Source: DATAPE01 sp036265345
GTDB taxonomy: Bacteria; Actinomycetota; CADDZG01; WHSQ01
Assembly: GCA_036265345.1 (NCBI GenBank)
Contig: DATAPE010000290.1
Location: forward strand, 1 to 14,932
Direction of reading: 5' to 3'
DNA length: 14,932 nucleotides
In this document: in pieces, positions 5,855 through 11,431 of the stretch
How positions within the stretch are numbered: the first letter of the stretch is position 1
Layout of the letters: the number at the start of each line of letters is the position of its first letter
Position numbers and translations under genes: made by a program
The notes under the pieces: generated by a model
What the model was told of the DNA's origin: nothing
The model's database searches: none
The model's input: only the letters and a program-made list of their open reading frames with translations

Positions 5855-7615
5855 GTGGTTGCGATCCCAGCCAGCGATTTCGAGCGTTACGACCGAGAGA
5901 TTCAAGAGCTCAGAGGACAGGTAAAGCTCCTCGAAGATGAGCTCGGGATAGCGCGTCGCCAGCTCGAAGCTGCCCCCCGCCAGATCCACAACCTGGAGAA
6001 ACGTCTGGCCGAAGCAGCCGGGGAGATGGCGACCACTCGCGACACGAACGCTCGTCTCGATGGGCTGCTGCGAGAGGCGCGCGAGCAACTTGCGACCCTG
6101 AGGGAAGAGGTAGAGCGGCTGGCCAAGCCCCCTTCGAGTTATGGGATCTTCCTTCACCTGTACGAAGACGATGGCACGGCCGATGTCTTCACCAACGGCC
6201 GCAAGCTCCGCGTCAATCTGTTACCGGAGAACGTCGACGTCGCGCGCCTCGAGCGGGGGCGGGAGGTCATCCTCAACGACGCGTTGAACATCATCGGTGT
6301 CTGCGATTTCGAGAATCAAGGCGAGGTCGTGACACTCAAAGAGGTGCTCGACGGGGGCCTGCGCGCACTCGTGCTGGGTCGGGCCGATGAAGAGCGGGTA
6401 GTCGAGCTGGCCGAGCCTCTGATGGACACGCGGCTGAACGCCGGCGACTCCTTGCTACTCGACTCCAAATCCGGTCACGTGCTCGAGAAGCTCCCGAAGC
6501 CCGAGGTGGAGGAATTGATCCTCGAGGAGGTGCCCGACATCTCTTACGAGGACATCGGCGGATTGAGCGAGCAACTCGAAGAGATAAGAGACGCAGTCGA
6601 GTTGCCATACCTCCACGCAGAGCTGTTCCGAGAGCATCAACTCGAGCCGCCCAAGGGGATCCTGCTCTACGGACCTCCGGGCTGTGGAAAGACCTTGGTA
6701 GCAAAGGCTGTAGCCAACTCTCTGGCCAAGAAAGTAGCTGCGAAGTCGGGCCGGGATGATCGCCGTTCGTACTTCTTGAATATCAAGGGCCCCGAGCTGT
6801 TGAACAAGTACGTTGGAGAAACCGAACGCCAGATCCGCATGATCTTTCAGCGCGCGAAAGAGAAGTCCGAAGAAGGCGTGCCTGTGATCGTGTTCTTCGA
6901 CGAGATGGATTCACTCTTCCGAACACGCGGCTCGGGCATCTCCAGCGACATCGAGTCGACGATCGTCCCTCAGCTGCTGGCAGAGATCGACGGAGTGGAA
7001 ACGCTGAAGAACGTCATCGTCGTGGGGGCGTCGAACCGCGAAGACCTGATCGATCCCGCGATCCTTCGTCCGGGGCGACTCGACGTGAAGATAAAGATCG
7101 AGCGGCCGGATCAAACTGCTTCCAGGGACATCTTCTCGAAGTATCTGACCACCGAGGTACCGCTGTCGCAGGCCGAGATCGCCCGGCATGGCTCTGCAGA
7201 GGAAGCCGTCTCCGCGATGATCGCCGAGACGGTTGAGAAGATGTACAGCGAGGACGACGACAATCGGTTCCTCGAGGTCACCTATGCCAATGGCGACAAA
7301 GAGACGCTGTTCTTCAAAGACTTTGCATCCGGTGCCATGATCGAGAACATCGTCCGTCGTGCCAAGAAGACGGCCATCAAACGGGCGATCAAGGGCGAAG
7401 CGAAGGGCGTGAACCTGCAGGATCTCTTGACCGCCATCCATCAGGAATACAAAGAGAACGAGGACCTGCCCAACACCACGAACCCGGACGACTGGGCCAA
7501 GATCTCCGGCAAGAAGGGTGAGCGCATCGTTTACATCCGGACGTTGGTCGGCGAGCACAAAGATGGAGAGGGCAACCGTCAGGTCGAGCGTGTCTCGACC
7601 GGCCAGTATCTCTAG
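5855..7615 (+). CDS. arc: Proteasome-activating AAA+ ATPase ARC/Mpa
   Basis: The 586-residue hexameric ATPase recognises Pup-tagged proteins, unfolds them and feeds them into the 20S proteasome. Domains in order: N-terminal coiled coil (about 8-91) that binds Pup; tandem OB folds (about 94-215); AAA+ module with Walker A GPPGCGKT (273-280), pore loop KYVGETE (318-324), Walker B IVFFDEMD (345-352), and the second region of homology ending NREDLIDPAILRPGRLD with arginine fingers Arg405 and Arg408; and the C-terminal GQYL (583-586). The penultimate tyrosine docks into PrcA pockets, as in Mpa. Length and ends match the family. The start is the only standard in-frame codon after the trmI stop, and it has an abnormally close Shine-Dalgarno. 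It is followed by dop, which seems to have its own promoter. Confidence 0.97.
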   Translation: MVAIPASDFERYDREIQELRGQVKLLEDELGIARRQLEAAPRQIHNLEKRLAEAAGEMATTRDTNARLDGLLREAREQLATLREEVERLAKPPSSYGIFLHLYEDDGTADVFTNGRKLRVNLLPENVDVARLERGREVILNDALNIIGVCDFENQGEVVTLKEVLDGGLRALVLGRADEERVVELAEPLMDTRLNAGDSLLLDSKSGHVLEKLPKPEVEELILEEVPDISYEDIGGLSEQLEEIRDAVELPYLHAELFREHQLEPPKGILLYGPPGCGKTLVAKAVANSLAKKVAAKSGRDDRRSYFLNIKGPELLNKYVGETERQIRMIFQRAKEKSEEGVPVIVFFDEMDSLFRTRGSGISSDIESTIVPQLLAEIDGVETLKNVIVVGASNREDLIDPAILRPGRLDVKIKIERPDQTASRDIFSKYLTTEVPLSQAEIARHGSAEEAVSAMIAETVEKMYSEDDDNRFLEVTYANGDKETLFFKDFASGAMIENIVRRAKKTAIKRAIKGEAKGVNLQDLLTAIHQEYKENEDLPNTTNPDDWAKISGKKGERIVYIRTLVGEHKDGEGNRQVERVSTGQYL

Positions 7616-7643
7616 GGCCGCCCTGCTGCGCCCCACCGCGTCG

Positions 7644-7649
7644 TAACCT
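7644..7649 (+). promoter_or_regulatory. -10 box for a leaderless dop transcript
   Basis: TAACCT (TANNNT class) ends 6 bases before the dop ATG at 7656, in the 40-base arc-dop gap. No Shine-Dalgarno is present in that gap. A transcript beginning at the A of ATG would be leaderless, separating dop expression from arc. Confidence 0.5.
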
Positions 7650-7655
7650 CGTTCT

Positions 7656-9137
7656 ATGGCGATCCCCAAGATCTGCGGCATCGAGACCGAGTACGGCATC
7701 GTCGTACAGGAGGCGACGGACTTCAATCCCATCATCACGTCGTCCCTCCTGATCAACGCCTACGCAAAGCCCATCTTCAAGCGGGTGAAATGGGATTACG
7801 ACGAAGAGAGGCCTCTGCGCGACGCCCGCGGCTTCGAGCACGCGGCCGGCGATGGTGGGGTGGAGGAAGAGACCGGGCTCGTTAACGTCATCCTGCCGAA
7901 CGGCTCTCGCTATTACGTCGACCATGCTCACCCCGAATATTCCAGCCCGGAATGCTCCAACCCGCGCGACGCCGTGATATGGGACAAGGCGGGGGAGCGG
8001 ATCCTCGAGCAATCGATGGACGCCGTGAAGGAGATCACGCCCGCGGGACAGCGGTTGTTCATCTGCAAGAACAACTCCGACGGCAAGGGGAACTCCTACG
8101 GCTGTCACGAGAACTACCTCGTGGACCGCAGGACGCCGTTCCCGAACCTGGTGAAGCACTTGATCCCGTTCTTCGTGACTCGCCAGGTGTTTACGGGTGC
8201 CGGCAAGGTCGGATCCGAGAACTCCGCGGAGAAGACCGATTATCAGATCTCGCAGAGGGCCGACTTCTTCGAAGTGGAAGTCGGATTGGAGACCACCTTC
8301 AAAAGGCCGATCATCAACACCCGAGACGAGCCTCATGCCGATCCCGAACGGTACCGAAGGCTGCACGTGATCGTGGGCGACGCCAACATGGCGGAGCTCC
8401 CGATCTTCCTGAAGATCGGGACGACGTCACTCCTTCTGCAGATGATCGAGGACGACTTCATCGCCGACGATATGACGCTTGCCGATCCCATCCATGCCAT
8501 GCGCTTGGTGTCTCACGATCCCACCTGCCGGGCAACGATCGAGATGAACGAAGGATCCTCGATCACGGCGGTGGAGCTTCAGTGGGAATACTTCAAGCTA
8601 GCGAAGAAGTATGTCGCTGAGAACGACAGCGGTCCGGTGATGGATCGCGTCCTCGACGAATGGGAGCGCGTGCTCGGGGGCCTCGAGCGAGATCCTGGCC
8701 TCTTGTCCGCAGATCTCGACTGGGTGGCCAAGCTCTCGGTTCTCGACGCTTACCGTGACCGCGACCACTTGCCCTGGGACCACTCGAAGCTACGTCTGAT
8801 CGATCTCCAGTACCACGAGGTGCGGCGTGAGCGAAGTCTTTATTGGAAGCTCGTCCAGTCCGGAAAGATGACGAGGATCGTCACGGATGCCGAGATAGAG
8901 CGCGCAGTGGATCATCCCCCGGAGGACACCCGCGCTTACTTCCGGGGAGAGTGCTTGCGTCGGTTCTCGTCCAGGATCGCGGCCGCCTCGTGGGACTCAT
9001 TGATCTTCGACACGGGCGACGATCCGCTGCGCAAGGTGCCGACCATGGACCCGACCCGAGGGACGCGTGCTCGGGTGGGCCAGCTGCTGGATGAGTGTCC
9101 CGATGCCGCAGGACTGGTAAAGAGGCTAAGCGCCTGA
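7656..9137 (+). CDS. dop: Depupylase/deamidase Dop
   Basis: The 493-residue member of the carboxylate-amine ligase-like PafA/Dop family hydrolyses the isopeptide bond between Pup and a substrate lysine. In species with Pup-GGQ it also deamidates the last glutamine. Diagnostic marks are GIETEYGI with Glu10 (nucleotide-Mg site), YYVDHAHPEYSSPE with the catalytic Asp89, KNNSDGKGNSYGCHENYLV, and RPIINTRDEPHADPERYRRL (217-236). The insertion at about residues 38-76, between the first strand and the catalytic Asp, is the Dop-loop missing from PafA, and this separates it from the second paralogue downstream. Length agrees with mycobacterial Dop (about 500). Because Pup here ends in Glu, depupylation is probably its only needed role. 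Translation is probably leaderless. Confidence 0.96.
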   Translation: MAIPKICGIETEYGIVVQEATDFNPIITSSLLINAYAKPIFKRVKWDYDEERPLRDARGFEHAAGDGGVEEETGLVNVILPNGSRYYVDHAHPEYSSPECSNPRDAVIWDKAGERILEQSMDAVKEITPAGQRLFICKNNSDGKGNSYGCHENYLVDRRTPFPNLVKHLIPFFVTRQVFTGAGKVGSENSAEKTDYQISQRADFFEVEVGLETTFKRPIINTRDEPHADPERYRRLHVIVGDANMAELPIFLKIGTTSLLLQMIEDDFIADDMTLADPIHAMRLVSHDPTCRATIEMNEGSSITAVELQWEYFKLAKKYVAENDSGPVMDRVLDEWERVLGGLERDPGLLSADLDWVAKLSVLDAYRDRDHLPWDHSKLRLIDLQYHEVRRERSLYWKLVQSGKMTRIVTDAEIERAVDHPPEDTRAYFRGECLRRFSSRIAAASWDSLIFDTGDDPLRKVPTMDPTRGTRARVGQLLDECPDAAGLVKRLSA

Positions 9138-9164
9138 TACCGGAGGTCGAGCCTTGCAGCACAG

Positions 9165-9170
9165 TAGAAT
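9165..9170 (+). promoter_or_regulatory. Probable -10 box of the pup-prcBA operon
   Basis: TAGAAT matches the sigma-70-class -10 consensus at five of six bases and lies 34 bases before the pup ATG in the 67-base dop-pup gap. It would give a 5' leader of about 28 bases that carries the Shine-Dalgarno at 9195-9204. No good -35 was found at 16-18 bases. Confidence 0.4.
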
Positions 9171-9194
9171 CGGAGCCAGTAACACCCTACAGAT

Positions 9195-9204
9195 GAGGTG
9201 ATCC
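9195..9204 (+). promoter_or_regulatory. Extended ribosome binding site of pup
   Basis: GAGGTGATCC runs directly up to the pup ATG. It is complementary over ten contiguous bases to the conserved 3' end of bacterial 16S rRNA (GGATCACCTC). GAGG is 6 bases from the ATG, a normal distance. Such long pairing suggests very strong initiation, in contrast to the leaderless starts of dop and pafA. Confidence 0.75.
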
Positions 9205-9393
9205 ATGCCCGGCGAGCAAACGCGCAAGCCGAAGCCGAAGGAAGAAGAAGAAGTTCAGGACAACTCCACAGAGAAGGCCACTGCCTCCGATTCAACTAAG
9301 GAAGTGGACGATCTATTGGACGAGATCGACGCCGTGCTCGAATCCAACGCCGAAGACTTCGTTCGGGCGTTCGTTCAGAAGGGCGGCGAATGA
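9205..9393 (+). CDS. pup: Prokaryotic ubiquitin-like protein Pup, Glu-terminated
   Basis: The 62-residue disordered protein is attached through its C-terminal glutamate side chain to substrate lysines by PafA. The N-terminal half is polar (Lys-rich, then EEEE at 13-16) and is the threading initiator for ARC. The central LLDEIDAVLESNAEDFVRAF region (37-56) is the helix-forming part that pairs with the ARC coiled coil. The protein ends GGE (60-62), so it is made ready for ligation. In mycobacteria it ends GGQ and needs Dop deamidation first. Its stop overlaps the prcB ATG as ATGA, which suggests translational coupling of tag and protease. Confidence 0.97.
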   Translation: MPGEQTRKPKPKEEEEVQDNSTEKATASDSTKEVDDLLDEIDAVLESNAEDFVRAFVQKGGE

Positions 9394-10244
9394 GCGGCGA
9401 TACCTTCGCCGACCTGCTGCGCCTCCCGGTTCACGGTCCAGGCTCTTCTTTCTCAGAGGTTCTTCGAACTCAAGCGCACGACCTGCTGCCTAACTCCGAT
9501 CCCAAAGCGCAGCTGCACGCCCCCGAGGGCACGACGGTGCTTGCGCTTCGCTACTCCGAAGGCGTCATCATGGCCGGCGACCGCCGAGCTACGGAAGGCT
9601 TCCAGATAGCTCATCGCTCCATCGAGAAGGTGTTCGCAGCCGACCGGATGTCCGCGATCGCCATCGCGGGGGCGGCCGGACCGGCCGTGGAGATAGTGCG
9701 TCTATTCCAAACGGAGCTCGAGCATTACGAGAAGGTCGAGGGTGAACGGCTCACCCTCGAGGGCAAAGCAAACAAATTGTCCCAGATGATCCGTGCGAAC
9801 CTTCCCGCTGCAATGCAGGGGTTGGTAGTTGTTCCCTTGTTCGCGGGCTACGACGAAGCACGGCAGCTTGGCCGGATCTTCAAGTACGACGTTACAGGCG
9901 GACGCTACGAGGAGGATGACTACCACGCCACCGGTTCGGGCGGTAAGGACGCACGATCCTCGCTCAAGAAGCGCTTTCGGCCCGATCTAAGCCGCGAGGA
10001 AGCAGAGAAGGCAGCTATCGAGGCCCTCTTCGACGCCGCCGATGAAGACGTCGGCACGGGCGGGCCGGATCTGATCCGAGGGATCTTCCCGAACGTCGCC
10101 GTGATCTCGATGGACGGGATCAGAGAGCTCGCCGAAGACGAGACCCGTGCTCTGTTCGATGAGCTCATCTCGGAGCGCCGGCAGGAGATGCTGCAACCGG
10201 AGACTCATCCGGTCGATGTGCGGCGCCCGGGTGACGAGGACTAG
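9390..10244 (+). CDS. prcB: 20S proteasome beta subunit PrcB
   Basis: The 284-residue catalytic subunit is an N-terminal nucleophile hydrolase. A 47-residue propeptide precedes the cleavage site EG/TTV, exposing Thr48 as mature Thr1. Mature Asp17 (Asp64 in GDRRAT) and Lys33 (Lys80 in IEKVF) complete the active site. Other family marks are YHATGSGG (184-191, the GSGG region) and EALFDAADEDVGTGGPDLIRGIFP (about 212-235). Fourteen copies form the inner beta rings of the barrel. The ATG overlaps the pup stop by four bases, and prcA follows after 11 bases. The short acidic C-tail is not conserved in the family. Confidence 0.97.
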   Translation: MSGDTFADLLRLPVHGPGSSFSEVLRTQAHDLLPNSDPKAQLHAPEGTTVLALRYSEGVIMAGDRRATEGFQIAHRSIEKVFAADRMSAIAIAGAAGPAVEIVRLFQTELEHYEKVEGERLTLEGKANKLSQMIRANLPAAMQGLVVVPLFAGYDEARQLGRIFKYDVTGGRYEEDDYHATGSGGKDARSSLKKRFRPDLSREEAEKAAIEALFDAADEDVGTGGPDLIRGIFPNVAVISMDGIRELAEDETRALFDELISERRQEMLQPETHPVDVRRPGDED

Positions 10245-10255
10245 GGGAGCGCAGC

Positions 10256-10948
10256 ATGCCGATGCCCTATTACGTGTCACCCGAACAATTGATGAAGGAC
10301 AAAGCTGATTACGCGCGGAAGGGCATCGCCCGCGGTAAATCGGTGATAGCGATCGAATATGCCGATGGCATCCTGTTCATCGCCGAGAATCAGTCCGCCA
10401 CCCTGCACAAGATCTCGGAGATCTACGACCGGATCGCGTTTGCCGGGGTGGGCAGATTCAACGAGTTCGAGCAACTGCGGATCGGCGGGATCCGTCTGGT
10501 CGACGTCAAGGGCTATTCATATTCGCGGGAGGATGTAACCGCCAAGAGTCTTGCCAATGCTTATTCGCAGACGTTGGGAAACATCTTCACGGCGGAGCTG
10601 AAGCCGTACGAATGCGAGATCCTCGTGGCCGCGGTGGGGGACCGCACGGAGACGAACGAGCTGTTCCACATCCTCTTCGACGGGTCGGTAAGCGATCGCA
10701 CCGGGTGGGTGGCGATGGGGGGGCAGGCAGACGCGCTCGGCGTCTACCTGGGAGAGAAGTATCCGAAGAAGGCACCCGGCTTTGCCGCTGCGATCAAGCT
10801 CGGCACCGAATCATTGAATTCTGTCGAGGGCCGGGAGATGCCTCCCGATAGCCTGGAGGTGGGCGTTCTCGACCGTACCCTCGGCCGAAGGAAGTTCCGC
10901 CGGCTCGACAACTCGGAGCTGGTCGCCCTGATGGCGGGGAAAGGATGA
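10256..10948 (+). CDS. prcA: 20S proteasome alpha subunit PrcA
   Basis: The 230-residue alpha subunit forms the outer rings that gate the chamber and dock ARC. It starts MPMPYYVSPEQLMKDKADYARKGIARGKSV, in pieces MPMPYYVSPEQ (gating N-terminus) and ARKGIARGKSV (20-30), very close to mycobacterial PrcA. FNEFEQLRIGGI (68-79) and AYSQTLGNIFTAELKPYECE (102-121) are further matches. It lacks the catalytic N-terminal Thr, as expected. The end lacks the long hydrophilic tail of M. tuberculosis PrcA. GGGGAG at 10244-10249, just after the prcB stop, is the ribosome binding site. An ATG two codons later (10262) is a less likely start. Its stop overlaps the next ORF as ATGA. Confidence 0.97.
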   Translation: MPMPYYVSPEQLMKDKADYARKGIARGKSVIAIEYADGILFIAENQSATLHKISEIYDRIAFAGVGRFNEFEQLRIGGIRLVDVKGYSYSREDVTAKSLANAYSQTLGNIFTAELKPYECEILVAAVGDRTETNELFHILFDGSVSDRTGWVAMGGQADALGVYLGEKYPKKAPGFAAAIKLGTESLNSVEGREMPPDSLEVGVLDRTLGRRKFRRLDNSELVALMAGKG

Positions 10949-11130
10949 CGGCCGTGGAGGATGACAAGGCCGCCGGAACGCCGGATGGCGCCCCGGCGCG
11001 CACCGATGACGACGAGGCGAACAAAGCGCCCGATGACGACGAGACGGGCAAGCCGATCATCGATGAACCTACGGGCCCCGCCCTGGAACCGGGACCGGAC
11101 GAGTTCGACAAACAGGCGGACGATACCTAA
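10945..11130 (+). CDS. Highly acidic disordered small protein coupled to prcA
   Basis: I do not recognise this 61-residue ORF. Its ATG overlaps the prcA stop as ATGA, the same arrangement as pup-prcB. About 20 of 61 residues are Asp or Glu, against four Lys and one Arg, with no Cys, Trp or Tyr, so it should be disordered. Residues 21-38 contain a 9-residue tandem pattern (DDDEANKAP then DDDETGKPI), seen in DNA as GATGACGACGAG at 11005-11016 and 11032-11043. It is as small and acidic as Pup but ends DDT, lacks the GG[E/Q] end and the Pup helix, so it should not be a PafA substrate tag. It could be a proteasome-associated factor. A non-functional extension is the alternative. Confidence 0.62.
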   Translation: MTAVEDDKAAGTPDGAPARTDDDEANKAPDDDETGKPIIDEPTGPALEPGPDEFDKQADDT

Positions 11131-11149
11131 ACCCGTCTAAAACCGCCCG

Positions 11150-11172
11150 GGCCCTACCACCCTGGGGAGGCC
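11150..11172 (+). terminator. Weak candidate terminator after the pup-prcBA unit
   Basis: An imperfect GC-rich inverted repeat (GGCC at 11150-11153 against GGCC at 11169-11172, with inner CC/GG pairs) starts 20 bases after the acidic ORF stop. No T-run follows, so intrinsic termination is uncertain. Confidence 0.22.
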
Positions 11173-11192
11173 GGCGTCAGACTCCTCGTTTC

Positions 11193-11223
11193 GTGCCGTG
11201 ATTTTCGGGCACACATGTATCAC
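11193..11223 (+). other. Two interleaved complementary segments upstream of the microprotein
   Basis: GTGCC (11193-11197) can pair with GGCAC (11208-11212), and GTGAT (11198-11202) with ATCAC (11219-11223). The pairings interleave in the pattern of a pseudoknot, although with no base between the two 5' strands both may not form at once. They end 7 bases before the AGAGGAGGT ribosome binding site at 11231, where they could influence translation of the 24-codon ORF. Confidence 0.3.
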
Positions 11224-11230
11224 AGAGTCG

Positions 11231-11239
11231 AGAGGAGGT
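11231..11239 (+). promoter_or_regulatory. Strong ribosome binding site of the membrane microprotein
   Basis: AGAGGAGGT contains the full GGAGG core, 7 bases before the TTG at 11246. It is the strongest Shine-Dalgarno on this side of the window and has no other ORF to serve, which supports translation of the tiny ORF. Confidence 0.7.
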
Positions 11240-11245
11240 AAGACA

Positions 11246-11320
11246 TTGATCATATGGATACTGGCAATCATCGGAATCATCGCAATCATCATGTTTGTCC
11301 TTCGCGGGCGTAGCGTCTAG
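11246..11320 (+). CDS. 24-residue single-pass membrane microprotein
   Basis: A TTG start at 11246-11248 with a strong Shine-Dalgarno opens 24 codons ending in TAG at 11318-11320. The product is an almost pure hydrophobic helix (IIWILAIIGIIAIIMFVL, residues 2-19) followed by a basic RGRSV tail, as expected for a single membrane span with a cytoplasmic C-terminus. Residues 7-15 are three copies of Ala/Gly-Ile-Ile, encoded by three 9-base units at 11264-11290, so small residues fall at every third position. It lies between the proteasome operon and pafA and is too short for ordinary gene callers. A functional link to the neighbours is unproven. No homologue is known to me. Confidence 0.6.
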   Translation: MIIWILAIIGIIAIIMFVLRGRSV

Positions 11321-11330
11321 GAAGCTTCCG

Positions 11331-11345
11331 CCCCCCGCTGGGGGG
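11331..11345 (+). terminator. GC hairpin after the microprotein gene
   Basis: Six C (11331-11336), loop GCT, then six G (11340-11345) form a perfect 6-bp stem 10 bases after the microprotein stop. A second stem, CCCGC-CGT-GCGGG, follows at 11363-11375. A TTTT run appears only at 11390-11393. This could end the microprotein transcript before pafA, but the missing adjacent T-run keeps it doubtful. Confidence 0.3.
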
Positions 11346-11397
11346 AGCAAGGCCGCAAGGATCCCGCCGTGCGGGCGGCGCGGCAACGGTTTTAGCC

Positions 11398-11413
11398 GGG
11401 TGTCTCTTCACCC
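11398..11413 (+). promoter_or_regulatory. Inverted repeat in the pafA promoter, possible operator
   Basis: GGGTG (11398-11402), six bases, then CACCC (11409-11413) form a dyad centred about 17 bases upstream of the pafA -10 box. A protein bound here would overlap the region contacted by RNA polymerase. It could equally be a small RNA hairpin of upstream transcripts. Confidence 0.3.
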
Positions 11414-11419
11414 CCGCCT

Positions 11420-11425
11420 TATCCT
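11420..11425 (+). promoter_or_regulatory. -10 box for a leaderless pafA transcript
   Basis: TATCCT ends 6 bases before the pafA GTG at 11432. No Shine-Dalgarno precedes that GTG. The distance places transcription start at the G of the start codon if the usual -12 to -7 position of TANNNT holds. Confidence 0.5.
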
Positions 11426-11431
11426 GAACGG

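Noticed and set aside
7389..8366. 325-aa minus-strand ORF across the arc-dop junction, and the 281-aa one at 6911-7756
   Set aside because: Both are antisense to firmly identified arc and dop, have no ribosome binding site or family motifs, and are expected in high-GC coding DNA.
8310..8380. Long DNA similarity between dop and pafA (about 8310-8380 and 11992-12063) as a repeat
   Set aside because: It reflects paralogy of the two enzymes, with a strongly conserved active-site region, and is not a mobile or recombination repeat.
11321..11431. Possible riboswitch before pafA because of stacked GC hairpins
   Set aside because: I could not match any riboswitch core, and a leaderless pafA mRNA would not include this region.
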